Notes: a model not told the origin generated them from the sequence alone. A DNA stretch of 64,000 nucleotides from Sphingobacterium griseoflavum (GCF_014653155.1 NZ_BNAF01000004.1:124001-188000), one strand, 5' to 3'. Shown: positions 45,588 to 54,627, counted from the stretch's first letter. Translations and numbers: made by a program.

Positions 45588-47246
45588 ATGAAAGTTACTC
45601 TATATAAGTATATCGGAATTTTAGGTGCCGTCTTGATGTTTTCTGCCTGCAACAAGGCTTTTTTGGAACGGCCGCCGTTAAACCAAGTGTCGGAAGTGAC
45701 GTTCTGGAATCGTGCGGAAGATGTATCGCAAGCTGTAAATGGCGTGTACAGCCAGTTGGGCGGAGTTCCTATCCACGATGAAGGGGCAACGGATAATGCC
45801 CACGCGCAATATCCCTGGGAGAGTTACGCGACGCAATTGTCGGCAGGTAGCCTGACGACGAATGTGGAAGGCAACTGGAACTTCATCGCGATACGCCGGT
45901 GCAATTACTTTTTGGAAAATGCAGACCGTGCTGCTCCCGTGCTTGATGCTGCGCTGTTGAACCGTTTTAAAGCAGAAGTACGTTTTCTACGTGTCTATTT
46001 CTACGCGAACCTGGTCAACAAGTATGGAGATGTGCCTTTGCTGACGAGCACTTTGGCTATTGATGAAGTTAATGTGCCGCGCACTCCCAAAGCGCAGGTT
46101 GTTGATTTTATGTTGACCGAATTGGAGGAGATTGCAACCCTTTTGCCGGAAGAATATACCGGCGGAACTGATAATCAACCCGGTCGCATCACGCGGGGTG
46201 CCGCCTTGGCCATGTCCGCACGTATCAACCTCTACGAAGGAAATTGGACAGCAGCGGCTGCAGCTGCCCAGCGTGTGATGGCGTTGGGATATAGCTTGTT
46301 CACGATTTCTTCCGAAAATGAACTCGATAGGCCAGATAACTATGCTGCATGGGTGGATTTTGCCAATGAAGCTGATTCCATCAATTTTAAAATGGGACTG
46401 CGGAGTTATGAAGGCTTATTCCATCAGGCCAACGAAGGAAATGCCGAAGTGATCTTAGACCGACAGTACATCCCGCAGGTAGATGCCAATTCGTTGAACA
46501 CTTTCTTGCCGGCGGGCAATATGAATGGTTGGAGCTCGGTCACGCCCACGCAATCGTTGGTTGATGCCTACGATCATTATCGTACAGGTATGCCTATCGT
46601 TCCGGTCTCTCGGGAGCAACGGGCCACATGGTACAGCAGTCAGGATGCACGCTTTAGCGATGAATACCGCAATCGGGACCCGCGTTTCTACGCTACAGTC
46701 CTGTTTAATGGTGCACCATGGAATTTCTTTCGCGAGAACTTCGTTTTTCAGTGGGCGCCCGGTGCATCAAACATGTCGCAAACGGGCTATAACTTTCGGA
46801 AACTCGTCGATCCTGCAGCTTTCCGCGCAAGGCCGGTGCTGGACAACCATGCCAATGGCATCCTTATCCGTTACGCCGAGATGCTGTTGACCTATGCAGA
46901 AGCCGCCAACGAAGAAAGTGGACCATCTGCAGCGGTTTATGCGGCGTTGGACCTTATTCGTCGTCGGGCGGGGATGCCTCCGGTCAATCGAGTAGTGTAT
47001 AGTTCGCAACAAACCTTACGCAACTTTATACGCAACGAGCGGCGTGTTGAACTTGCGTTGGAAGGACACCGCTTTATGGACATCCGCCGATGGCGTATTG
47101 CATCCCAAGTGATGGTCGACATCTACGATCTGAACAACAGCGTCGCGCAGAACCGCACGTGGAATGATCGATTTTATCTGTTGCCCGTACCTCAGTCGCA
47201 AATAGATCTCGCACAAGGTGTGCTGACGCAAAACCTTGGCTACTAA
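45588..47246 (+). CDS. SusD/RagB-family nutrient-binding outer membrane lipoprotein
   Basis: 552 residues. The lipoprotein signal ends in LMFSACNKAF. SusD motifs are LERPPLNQVSEVTFWNRAED, the TPR-like AEVRFLRVYFYANLVNKYGD, TRGAALAMSARINLYEGNW, NGILIRYAEMLLTYAEAANE and NFIRNERRVELALEGHRFMD. The end, LLPVPQSQIDLAQGVLTQN, is typical. It caps the SusC barrel and binds the substrate. Start ATG 45588 is chosen because it begins the lipoprotein signal; the frame to 45546 overlaps susC. Confidence 0.94.
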   Translation: MKVTLYKYIGILGAVLMFSACNKAFLERPPLNQVSEVTFWNRAEDVSQAVNGVYSQLGGVPIHDEGATDNAHAQYPWESYATQLSAGSLTTNVEGNWNFIAIRRCNYFLENADRAAPVLDAALLNRFKAEVRFLRVYFYANLVNKYGDVPLLTSTLAIDEVNVPRTPKAQVVDFMLTELEEIATLLPEEYTGGTDNQPGRITRGAALAMSARINLYEGNWTAAAAAAQRVMALGYSLFTISSENELDRPDNYAAWVDFANEADSINFKMGLRSYEGLFHQANEGNAEVILDRQYIPQVDANSLNTFLPAGNMNGWSSVTPTQSLVDAYDHYRTGMPIVPVSREQRATWYSSQDARFSDEYRNRDPRFYATVLFNGAPWNFFRENFVFQWAPGASNMSQTGYNFRKLVDPAAFRARPVLDNHANGILIRYAEMLLTYAEAANEESGPSAAVYAALDLIRRRAGMPPVNRVVYSSQQTLRNFIRNERRVELALEGHRFMDIRRWRIASQVMVDIYDLNNSVAQNRTWNDRFYLLPVPQSQIDLAQGVLTQNLGY

Positions 47247-47264
47247 CTGCATGCTGTAAACAAA

Positions 47265-47303
47265 AAAAGTCCCGTGTCTCGCGACAGGGGACTTTTACTC
47301 TTT
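47265..47303 (+). terminator. Terminator after susD
   Basis: AAAAGTCCC (47265-47273) pairs with GGGACTTTT (47288-47296). An inner TGTC/GACA pair leaves the loop TCGC, and a T-run follows at about 47301. Confidence 0.85.
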
Positions 47304-47458
47304 TTTTAAATATATGAGCTAATCCAAACTAAATCATGTAAGGAACGCCGCTTCAAACAAATAGTTTTGTGAACGAAAAAAAATTATTTTAAATTTTTCA
47401 GAAAAAAGTCGTATCGGTTGAATACTAGACTTTTATATAGATAATTAAGTCTGACTAC
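47297..47458. other. AT-rich intergenic region
   Basis: AT-rich DNA with no gene, promoter or repeat that I can support. The sharp fall in GC begins here and continues through the restriction-modification remnants to about 48.9 kb. Confidence 0.5.
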
Positions 47459-47615
47459 TCTAGTTAATATCTGCGGGAGAAGCAAACAATTTTTTTACAC
47501 CATAATTTTCTATTTCTTTCGTATTCGGTGTACTTCCTGTAATTATCTCTGCGACTTCTACCAATGTTTTTTCTTCCCATTCATCCTCATTCACAAACTC
47601 AGGAAAACGCAATTC
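47459..47615 (-). pseudogene. hsdS: Type I restriction S-subunit (HsdS) N-terminal fragment
   Basis: Read on the minus strand, the frame gives LRFPEFVNEDEWEEKTL, VEVAEIITGSTPNTKEIENY and KKLFASPADIN, then a stop. This is the start of the first target-recognition domain of HsdS (usual length about 400). Just upstream, TTGATACCC needs one C removed to read Ile-Pro-Glu-Leu in frame, suggesting another single-base change. Only about 50 residues remain, so it cannot specify a target. Confidence 0.7.
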
Positions 47616-47628
47616 AGGGTATCAATTT

Positions 47629-48664
47629 TTATTCTTGTTCACTTTCTCCTTCTGTTGCGTTTATTTCATTTAATACTAATGCTTGCAATTCATCTTTTGG
47701 TAATAGCAACTGATATTCGGCTACACCAATGGGTTTATTAATGTCCTGCAAAGCAATTTCTACATCCAAGTGATCTTTATCGGCACAAAGTATAATGCCA
47801 ATAGATGGGTTCTCGTTTTCGCCTCTCTCCAATTTATCCAATAGGGAAAGATACAAGTTCATTTTGCCTACGTATTCGGCTTTAAAACTACCAATCTTTA
47901 ATTCAATAGCCACCAAAGACTGTAATCCTCTGTGGAAGAAAAGCATATCTACAAAGTATTCTTTGTTGTTGTATTCTAATCGGTATTGATTACCTATATA
48001 TGAAACCCTTTACCTAATTCCAATACAAAAGCCCTGATTTTGGTTATCAACCTGCTTTCTAATTCCAATTCTTTTAAGGGTTGTGTAATACCTAAAAATC
48101 CGAGGTTGTAAGAACTTTTAATACTTCGTTGGCATATTCGGCACTTATTTCAGGTAATGTATTCCTGAAATTATTGATTTTTAGTTGGTTGTCAGCACTG
48201 CTATAGCTGTCCATTTTAATGGCGTTGAGCAATAAATCTCTTGACCAGCCTTTTGTAGCGACTTCATTAGCATAAAACGCAACAGCAGAAAGCGATTGGA
48301 CTTTGTCTAATAACAACAAATTATGCCCCCACGGTAAAACTGCTACGCTATGTAGCAGTTTTGTATCTGCTTGATAATAACGTTCATAAAAGCGCTTCAT
48401 ATTCCACAAATTACGTGGGGATAAACCCATATCGGGAAATTCATTTTTGAGGTCAATAGATAATTGCTTTACAACACCACTACCGTAACCTTCTTCTAAT
48501 TGTTTTTCAAAGAGTAGTTTTCCCAAATTCCAATACACGGAATTTGCAGTACTGTTTACCTGCTTTGCAATTAGCGTTCGGGCGGTATTAATTTGGCTTA
48601 TCGCTTGATTTAAAATCTCCCGATAATCCGAAGTATTTATATTTATTTGAGGCTGATTACTCAT
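47629..48664 (-). pseudogene. DUF1016 (PDDEXK nuclease-like, YhcG family) gene, broken by two frameshifts
   Basis: The N-terminal half (48664 down to about 48092) has INTARTLIAKQVNSTANSVYW, NLGKLLFEKQLEEGYGSGVV and SPRNLWNMKRFYERYYQ. The C-terminal half (to 47629) has FFHRGLQSLVAIELKIGSFK with the nuclease core and ENPSIGIILCADKDHLDVEI. Between them the frame changes twice. Around 48113 the bases TTAAAAGTTC lack one A for the family reading, and around 48013 GGGTTTCATA lacks one T. Both are single-base losses in homopolymers, so sequencing error is possible. DUF1016 genes often lie inside type I restriction loci, as here. Start is ATG 48664. Confidence 0.8.
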
Positions 48665-48668
48665 TTTT

Positions 48669-48872
48669 TTATTTATTATCATAAGCAGCCAAACCACTTA
48701 TTTCTCTACCTTGAGTCAGTTTTTTTAATTGAGACACAAGGTCTTCCGTTAATGACAATTCTTTTGCTGTGCGTTCTTTCCAGCTTAAATCTAAAGGCTC
48801 CAACAAATCCGTTAATTTTTCTCCGTCAAAAATCATACGGCTAATAATCGTATCTACAAATGTTTTAACTGT
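48669..48872 (-). pseudogene. C-terminal fragment of a type I restriction subunit (HsdR-like tail)
   Basis: The minus-strand frame reads TVKTFVDTIISRMIFDGEKL, LLEPLDLSWKERTAKELSLT, and LVSQLKKLTQGREISGLAAY, then stops 4 bases before the DUF1016 ATG. From memory this resembles the C-terminal tail of type I R subunits; the assignment is tentative. An in-frame stop lies upstream and no longer coding sequence is seen, so the gene is truncated. It shares the AT-rich composition of its neighbours. Confidence 0.5.
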
Positions 48873-49022
48873 TCAAAGATAGTCAAATTACACTGTCCAA
48901 TAGTGTAAAATGTCACAATATTATAGTGAAAGGTAAAGCTATTTTCTAGCACTGAGTATCAAAAAAGACAAATGTGCTCGACCATACGTTTGAAACATTA
49001 TTACTCATTCACTTAAAAAAAC

Positions 49023-50831
49023 TCAGTTTGTCTCCCCGCGATCTTTGTACTTGATGGATCCTTCTGGTGGATAGCTGATTGTTCCACGGATGTTGGCGAT
49101 ATGCTGCTCCTCAAAATCCGGAATTTGCAATTCATTTTTTTCTTTCCACGCACGTACCTGCGCTTCTATCTCGTCCTTTTTTTCGGTTGTGGCCACTTCT
49201 TCCTGTTGTATGTAGATGCTTTGCGATGAGCGCGCGAGGTCTGTGCCGCTACCTTTGATGACTTCCAACAGGTGTAGGTAAAGATCCTCTTGTACGGATA
49301 GGAACATGTCGAAATCTACGGCATTGATGTAGGCAAAAATTTCGAACTTTAAACCCTCTTTACTGACGTTTACGAAGCGGACCCGGGCCGGAAGCGTATC
49401 GACCTTCGGATGGGCATAGAGTACGCTGCGCATCTCTACCAGTAGGTAGCGGATCTGATCTACGCTGCTGTCTAGCCGGAAATAGAAACTCGGACTGAAC
49501 AGAAACTTATCGCGGTGGGTAAAATTTTCGATCTGTAGGGATGACAATTCGCCGTTCGGGATAGTTACCACCGTGCGTTCATTGGTCCGTATTTGCGTAG
49601 ATCGCATCCCGATTTGTTCTACCGTTCCTACAAGCTGTCCGACCTTGCAAAAGTCGCCCACACGTACCGGTTGATCGGCGATCAAGGTCACACTGCCCAC
49701 GAAATTTTCCACCGTCTTCTGGGCGCCCAAAGCCAGGGCGATACCCCCAATACCTAGTGCGGCAATACCGGTTGTCACATTGAAACCAAAGGTGTCCAGC
49801 ACGGTGATGATAGCCATAAAAAACAAGGCGATTTTTATAGCTCGACGAAGAAAGAGAATCGCTGATACGCCCGCTTGATTACCCCGCTTTGCCAAGTTGC
49901 GCTGCGTAATTTTACTTCCGGCGTCTAACAGCTGCCACATCAACAATAACACGGCTAACATGTAGAAAATGACGCTCAGGCTGCTCAGCCGCTGCCTGAC
50001 GATAATGGAAATATTGGCTTGCTCTAGCGCAAAAACGAATATCCATACGGCGAAAAATAGCTGAACGGGTCGAAAGAATGCGCGGATAATACCCGTGTTG
50101 GGTTCGCGGCGCGCAGCTGTCCATACGCGCGAGACGATAAAAATAATGATTTTTGTTGCTGCCCAAGCAAGTAGGTAGGCCATGAACACTAACAGGATGC
50201 TGATCATCCAGTGCGCAATAGGTACACCGCTCCACTTTTTATCGATCAATACCTTTGGCAGCACCTTCGAAATCCACGAACTGGAAAGTTCTTCATCTAC
50301 CGGCAGTGGTATGCGTTGGATAGTCTGTGTAGAAAAAAGCCATAACGGCGCGCCATGTTCGTCCTGTATACTTTCGACCATGATGTCGAAGGATTCGTTA
50401 TCGATCATGGCAGAGCCTACGCGGTCTATGTTGGGGCCCAAATTATCGTCGATATGGCCATCCGGACTATCGCTGATTAATGCATAAGGGAGGATGCTGC
50501 CGCTCTCATCGAGCAGCTGCTGCAGGCCTTGCGCCAGTTGTTCTGCATTTCTTTTCTTGCGCAGCTTGCGATCGATGTGTAGGTACCGTGCCGCCCGGGC
50601 ATAGTTCTCTTTAGCAACGGCGCTGATAAAGCCGGCGACGGCACCACGCGGGGTGCGCCGATTCAACGAATCAGCGGGGTATTTCGGCGTGGAGGCACTA
50701 CTGGTGGTATCGGGTTTGGGGATCTGAGCACTGACGGCCGTCGTTGCCATTAGCCATGCCAGTAGGCATAGCCCCATGTAAATAGTCTTTCGTAGTATAT
50801 TGCTTGTATGGACAGCGTAAGTAGATGACAT
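49023..50831 (-). CDS. MscS-family mechanosensitive channel, large form
   Basis: 602 residues. A signal sequence (MGLCLLAWLMATTAVSAQ, from Met 19) precedes a periplasmic domain (about 40-190). Five or so membrane helices follow (about 195-345). The pore helix is FGFNVTTGIAALGIGGIALA and ALGAQKTVENFVGSVTLIAD, and the beta domain has DQPVRVGDFCKVGQLVGTVE, GMRSTQIRTNERTVVTIPNG and IENFTHRDKFLF. It opens under membrane tension to release solutes in osmotic downshock. It stands alone on the minus strand, next to the restriction remnants. Confidence 0.92.
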   Translation of the reverse strand: MSSTYAVHTSNILRKTIYMGLCLLAWLMATTAVSAQIPKPDTTSSASTPKYPADSLNRRTPRGAVAGFISAVAKENYARAARYLHIDRKLRKKRNAEQLAQGLQQLLDESGSILPYALISDSPDGHIDDNLGPNIDRVGSAMIDNESFDIMVESIQDEHGAPLWLFSTQTIQRIPLPVDEELSSSWISKVLPKVLIDKKWSGVPIAHWMISILLVFMAYLLAWAATKIIIFIVSRVWTAARREPNTGIIRAFFRPVQLFFAVWIFVFALEQANISIIVRQRLSSLSVIFYMLAVLLLMWQLLDAGSKITQRNLAKRGNQAGVSAILFLRRAIKIALFFMAIITVLDTFGFNVTTGIAALGIGGIALALGAQKTVENFVGSVTLIADQPVRVGDFCKVGQLVGTVEQIGMRSTQIRTNERTVVTIPNGELSSLQIENFTHRDKFLFSPSFYFRLDSSVDQIRYLLVEMRSVLYAHPKVDTLPARVRFVNVSKEGLKFEIFAYINAVDFDMFLSVQEDLYLHLLEVIKGSGTDLARSSQSIYIQQEEVATTEKKDEIEAQVRAWKEKNELQIPDFEEQHIANIRGTISYPPEGSIKYKDRGETN

Positions 50832-51107
50832 GTGTGATAGATTTTTTATGTTGCCTCGAGCAACGTGGTAACGAAATCGCCTATACCTTAGTTTAACGAT
50901 CTTGGAGCGATGAATGTTTTTTATTTCTTGGATTGCATGGAGCTAGGTCCCTGCTTTGTTCAAAATAGCAGCAAGATACGCGGAAAAGCTATATCGGTTT
51001 GTCGAAAATTGGCTACATAATTTTACGCACACGATTGCTTGATTTTCTTTTAACCAATAATAATTTACAGTATTTTTCTGATTTTTGCGGCATCACATAG
51101 AACGTGC

Positions 51108-51413
51108 ATGCGAATAAGCAAATTACAGAGGATAGGAACTCCGATTTTTACGTTGCGGTCGCTTGCCGGCAGTAAGCGTGCCTGCTATTATGTAAGTTAC
51201 GATAGCGAACAGCTTTGCGGGATAGCAATCTTTCATGAGGATGACAACCACTGCACGCTGGCCATGGTTCGAGACGAGAACGGGGAGCGCGTAACGATGG
51301 GGTCTTTCACGCCGTCCCACTTCGTGGAACCGGACGATCTGGCGGAAATGGTTAGGCTGTATAATATGACCTTGGGCACATCGAGCGTAACCCTTATCTC
51401 ACCAGCCATTTGA
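51108..51413 (+). CDS. Hypothetical protein, 101 residues
   Basis: Family not recognised. It starts MRISKLQRIGTPIFTLRSLA and has CTLAMVRDENGERVTMGSFT and DDLAEMVRLYNMTLGTSSVT. No signal peptide is seen. Its 3' end overlaps the next, convergent gene by 20 bases. Confidence 0.55.
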   Translation: MRISKLQRIGTPIFTLRSLAGSKRACYYVSYDSEQLCGIAIFHEDDNHCTLAMVRDENGERVTMGSFTPSHFVEPDDLAEMVRLYNMTLGTSSVTLISPAI

Positions 51414-52020
51414 TGGGATTTGTCCAGGCGCTATGCCCGTGTTTATTTCGTGCGCGCACCCGAAAGCAGATATACTGCCCGGCCGTAAAACCATCTTGGA
51501 AATTTTTGAATGACCGTGTCGTGACCATCGTTTTCCCCCATATTGCCTTTCCTTGCCGATTGATTAGGGCAAACCCATATGCATACCAGATATCGCGGCC
51601 CACGGGTTTGAATCCAAATTCCACTTCACCACTGTTGCGGCCGTCCTTAACAAATGCTGCTAGCGGGCGAGCTGGTATCGTGCTGGCCGCTTTCTTAGCC
51701 AGTACTGGAAAACCCGAGCTGTACAGTAAAGATAGCTTACCGTCGGCCAGCCTATTGACATAGAAAGCCAGCTGTTGCAGGATGTCAGCCAGCCGACGCT
51801 TGCTTGCTCGCTTCAGTGCAGCCTTTTCGCGATCTTTACCGCGGGCGTCAACGACCTTTTGGTAGTAGTTCCTGTAGGCCTCTTTGAGTATTTCCAACGG
51901 CGGGTCCAATGATGTAAATGTATCCGATTCCTTTAGGCAGGTGATAATATGCGCGGCCCTAACCTCCAATTTATCGTCGGGATATCTGAAAAAGCTGGCC
52001 TTAACACGTATGTATTTCAT
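51394..52020 (-). CDS. Hypothetical protein, 208 residues, with Fn3-like C-terminal end
   Basis: Starts MKYIRVKASFFRYPDDKLEV. The middle is basic and helical (ALKRASKRRLADILQQLAFY). The C-terminal 90 residues (GEVEFGFKPVGRDIWYAYGF, YICFRVRARNKHGHSAWTNP) look like a fibronectin type III strand pattern. Such proteins are common and unnamed in Bacteroidota. No signal peptide. The gene overlaps a convergent ORF at its end. Confidence 0.7.
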   Translation of the reverse strand: MKYIRVKASFFRYPDDKLEVRAAHIITCLKESDTFTSLDPPLEILKEAYRNYYQKVVDARGKDREKAALKRASKRRLADILQQLAFYVNRLADGKLSLLYSSGFPVLAKKAASTIPARPLAAFVKDGRNSGEVEFGFKPVGRDIWYAYGFALINRQGKAIWGKTMVTTRSFKNFQDGFTAGQYICFRVRARNKHGHSAWTNPIKWLVR

Positions 52021-52100
52021 GTTGTTTCCCCCCCCTTGCTTTATTTATACTTGGTATCGCTTACTCGTTTTTCTGTTTACCTCTTAAATATAGCGAATTT

Positions 52101-52460
52101 TTAACCAAAAAAATATTTGTTCGCTTTAGCGCTGTCAAACAGCTGGAATATGTCAGCGGTGGAAAGTGAAGTGTTTCCTAGGTTAGCTACGTTAACGTTT
52201 ACTAACAATATCCGATAGCGGTGCAGCAACGCACCATCGACAAAGAGATCGAGATCAGTCTTCCACAAGTCTAAGCTAAGGCGGAAGCCCGATGATGTTT
52301 TGTATACGAAGGATAGCCTGTGGAGTGGTAAAGGGAAGTTCGTGATTTCACACAAAACATCTATGTATATGGACAACAACATGCATCGTGAACGATAAAC
52401 ATCGTAGCGCAAGAAAGACGTCTCATACGCTTCGTACATGAAAGAAATGCTACGTAGCAT
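52101..52460 (-). CDS. Possible small hypothetical gene, 119 residues
   Basis: An open frame with plausible codon use, containing LPLHRLSFVYKTSSGFRLSL and LDLWKTDLDLFVDGALLHRY. No family is recognised and no ribosome site stands out. Its ATG at 52460 lies inside a perfect palindrome; another start is 52382. It could be chance. Confidence 0.3.
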   Translation of the reverse strand: MLRSISFMYEAYETSFLRYDVYRSRCMLLSIYIDVLCEITNFPLPLHRLSFVYKTSSGFRLSLDLWKTDLDLFVDGALLHRYRILLVNVNVANLGNTSLSTADIFQLFDSAKANKYFFG

Positions 52461-52461
52461 T
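52446..52461. repeat. 16-bp perfect palindrome, copy 1
   Basis: AATGCTACGTAGCATT is its own reverse complement. A near copy lies 315 bases to the right. Confidence 0.6.
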
Positions 52462-52760
52462 CTTCTAACGAAAGCATAGTTTTATTTTCAGATAGGTTTC
52501 TATAGTTTTAAGAAGCTATACTTATCATCATCGCCTCTCCAATTCACAACTTTGCAGATCGACGTTGACTTTCGTTGTCCAAGCAAAGGTAGATCGGGGG
52601 AGCAATATGGCGGATTACATTCGTTCGATACAAAAATGTTCAATCAAGACAATTTCCGATTCGCATTCAACAAGGCAAAGTGGCATGATAGCCCTTTCAG
52701 GGATGGATGCAATGCCTCGCATTTTGTCTGCATAACACTGTTGTATGACGGCTACAAACG

Positions 52761-52776
52761 AATGTTACGTAGCATT
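52761..52776. repeat. 16-bp near-palindrome, copy 2
   Basis: AATGTTACGTAGCATT differs from copy 1 at one base. The two copies could be paired binding sites or the ends of small related coding pieces: both are preceded by similar bases reading Tyr-x-x-Tyr before Met-Leu-Arg-Ser-Ile. Confidence 0.5.
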
Positions 52777-52827
52777 TGTACCTGCCAAAACAACAAAATA
52801 TTGTTTTAAATAGCATTTAAGGCAGTT

Positions 52828-52868
52828 GTCGGACATAAATCGATCAGGAGATCGATATGCTGTCCGAC
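52828..52868. repeat. Inverted repeat downstream of nhaA
   Basis: GTCGGACA (52828-52835) and TGTCCGAC (52861-52868) form the outer arms, and ATCGATC/GATCGAT form inner arms around AGG. It lies 46 bases past the nhaA stop on its minus-strand downstream side. No T-run follows, so it is not a standard terminator. Confidence 0.55.
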
Positions 52869-52913
52869 ACGTTGACGCCTATTTTTTCCTTCAGAACAAA
52901 AGTCAGTGCCGTA

Positions 52914-54119
52914 TTAGCTATCGATCCCATCCTGTAGGGGCGATTTGGCAGGCAGCGTTTTCCCGGTTTTTCGGAGAAAGAAATACCCCAACAGGCCGGC
53001 CAAGATGGAGGTCAGGAGAATGGAGAGCTTAGCCTCTTTAATATAAAGCGGATCGCCAAACGACAGGATCGCGATAAAGATGGACATCGTAAATCCGATC
53101 CCGGCCAAGAGACCTACACCCAGCATATGTTTGTAGTTGCTGCCTTCGGGCAATTGGCTGATTTTTAGTTTGGAACAGATGAAAGACATCAATAGGATAC
53201 CTAACGGTTTACCCAATAACAATCCCAAGCTAATGCCCAGTCCCAATGGGGCGATCAGGCCATGTGCCATTTCTGGCAAAAGCGTGATATTGGTGTTGGC
53301 GAAAGCAAATACCGGAATAATAAAGAAGTTTACCGGCTTTAGGAGTGCATGCTCGAGGCGTTCGAGCGGCGATTCGTCTGCCGTATCATTGGTGGGGATT
53401 GTCATCGCTACGAGTACCCCAGCGATGGTAGCGTGTATTCCGGAGTGATGTATAAAATACCAGATAAATGCTCCGGGTATTAAGTAGAGGTAAGGGTTTT
53501 GCAGGTTGAGCCTGTTCATCAGGAACAGCACAGCCATACCTGCCAAGGCATATAGCAGGTAGGTGGTTTCCAGCCCGGCAGAGTAGAAGAAGGCGATCAC
53601 TAAAATGGCTATCAAATCATCGACAATAGCGAGTGCGGCGAGGAAAATTTTAAGACTCGGCGGTACGCGTTTGTCCAGCAACCCGATTACTGCTAGTGCG
53701 AAAGCAATGTCGGTGGCCATCGGAATACCCCATCCACCGGCTGTAACACTGCCCGCATTGAAAAAAAGGTAGATTAGTGCTGGGACAACAGCGCCGCCGA
53801 AGGCACACAAAATCGGGAGCGACGCCTGCCGAGGGGAGGATAGTTCGCCTTCGACAATTTCACGTTTGATCTCTAAACCGACCATCAAAAAGAATATAGC
53901 CATCAATCCATCGTTGATCCACATCAACACACTGTAGTTAAGATGAATGGACGCTGTTTCAAATCCTACTCTCGTATCTAGGAGGGTGTGCAACCAGCCG
54001 GCCAGCGGACTGTTGGCTACAATCATCGAGATGATTACGCAGCTAAAAAGGAGTATCCCACCGGCATTGTTAGAACGTAAAAAGTTTTTAAAAACGTTCA
54101 GATTAATTAATTTTCCCAT
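52914..54119 (-). CDS. nhaA: Na+/H+ antiporter NhaA
   Basis: 401 residues with about 12 membrane helices. The transport aspartates are seen in AIVDDLIAILVIAFFYS, and the conserved PMATDIAFALAVIGLLDKRV is present. Other motifs are FFLMVGLEIKREIVEGELSS, FFIIPVFAFANTNITL and GVGLLAGIGFTMSIFIAILS. It exchanges internal Na+ for protons in pH and salt balance. A small 13-bp palindrome GCCAATTATTGGC lies at 54138-54150 in its upstream region. Confidence 0.95.
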   Translation of the reverse strand: MGKLINLNVFKNFLRSNNAGGILLFSCVIISMIVANSPLAGWLHTLLDTRVGFETASIHLNYSVLMWINDGLMAIFFLMVGLEIKREIVEGELSSPRQASLPILCAFGGAVVPALIYLFFNAGSVTAGGWGIPMATDIAFALAVIGLLDKRVPPSLKIFLAALAIVDDLIAILVIAFFYSAGLETTYLLYALAGMAVLFLMNRLNLQNPYLYLIPGAFIWYFIHHSGIHATIAGVLVAMTIPTNDTADESPLERLEHALLKPVNFFIIPVFAFANTNITLLPEMAHGLIAPLGLGISLGLLLGKPLGILLMSFICSKLKISQLPEGSNYKHMLGVGLLAGIGFTMSIFIAILSFGDPLYIKEAKLSILLTSILAGLLGYFFLRKTGKTLPAKSPLQDGIDS

Positions 54120-54420
54120 TACTGTATATATGTATGTGCCAATTATTGGCTGTGCATTTATTGTGTCGATCTGTTTCCGCTAAAGTAGGGCTTTTCTATG
54201 GATAGCGTTAAAAAAGTTGTATAGATTTTATATTTTTTATAGTTGATTATTATAGATTTTAGCTATACTTTGTTTTGGCCTTGCAAGCAAACATGGGTAT
54301 CTCCGTGCGCGCTGCGGGCTCGCATGGCTAGCAAGACGATCGGTCGGAAAAAAGCAGCTCGTCGGGCAAGATTTTAAAACCAAACGCATAGATTTCCTGT
54401 TCTATTGAAAACAGGGGAAG
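54120..54420. other. AT-rich intergenic region upstream of nhaA and small paralog A
   Basis: No gene is seen. It holds the 13-bp palindrome of the nhaA leader (54138-54150), a very AT-rich stretch around 54210-54275, and a hairpin CCTGTT/AACAGG at 54396-54415 placed just before the ATG of the small gene at 54421. Confidence 0.45.
54396..54415 (+). promoter_or_regulatory. Leader hairpin before small paralog A
   Basis: CCTGTT (54396-54401) pairs with AACAGG (54410-54415) around an 8-base loop. GGGGAAG then the ATG at 54421 follow at once, so the hairpin could affect ribosome entry. Hand fold only. Confidence 0.3.
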
Positions 54421-54627
54421 ATGACAGAGTTAGCGTTAACAAAAGATATCGTGAAGGATTTGATCACGCGTGGATATCACCTATTGGTCAATGGTGTTCG
54501 TCAAAAGATAGAGGGTGATTTTTGGGACTATATAAAGCATTTGGATGAAGATGCATGTGTCTTGGTTTTGGAAGATCTTTTATTGTGGAAGGACAGGGAG
54601 CTGCAGCTTATTGCGCTTGTTGCTTAG
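54421..54627 (+). CDS. Small protein of an NGV...LEDLL family, copy A (68 residues)
   Basis: I know no named family. The sequence runs LTKDIVKDLITRGYHLLVNG, then VRQKIEGDFWDYIKHLDEDA, then VLVLEDLLLWKDRELQLIAL. Two more proteins at 59.4 and 60.0 kb share the order Gly-aromatic, NGV, Trp, acidic stretch, LEDLL. It is soluble, acidic and probably alpha/beta. A purine-rich GGGGAAG precedes the ATG. No partner gene is obvious; nhaA diverges and the GH84 gene follows. Confidence 0.7.
   Translation: MTELALTKDIVKDLITRGYHLLVNGVRQKIEGDFWDYIKHLDEDACVLVLEDLLLWKDRELQLIALVA

Larger units (their letters stand above)
52461..52913. other. Intergenic region upstream of the nhaA 3' end
   Basis: Between the weak small gene and the 3' end of nhaA I see no supported gene. 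An 85-codon open frame at 52552-52809 has no recognisable family. The region holds the second palindrome copy (52761-52776) and a large inverted repeat (52828-52868). Confidence 0.4.

Noticed and set aside
48669..48872. A free-standing small gene using the internal ATG
   Set aside because: A promoter-like TATCTTTG lies just upstream, but the frame reads as the tail of a larger protein, so a fragment is more likely.
52552..52809. 85-codon plus-strand frame
   Set aside because: Composition is irregular, no start signal or family is seen, and it spans the second palindrome.
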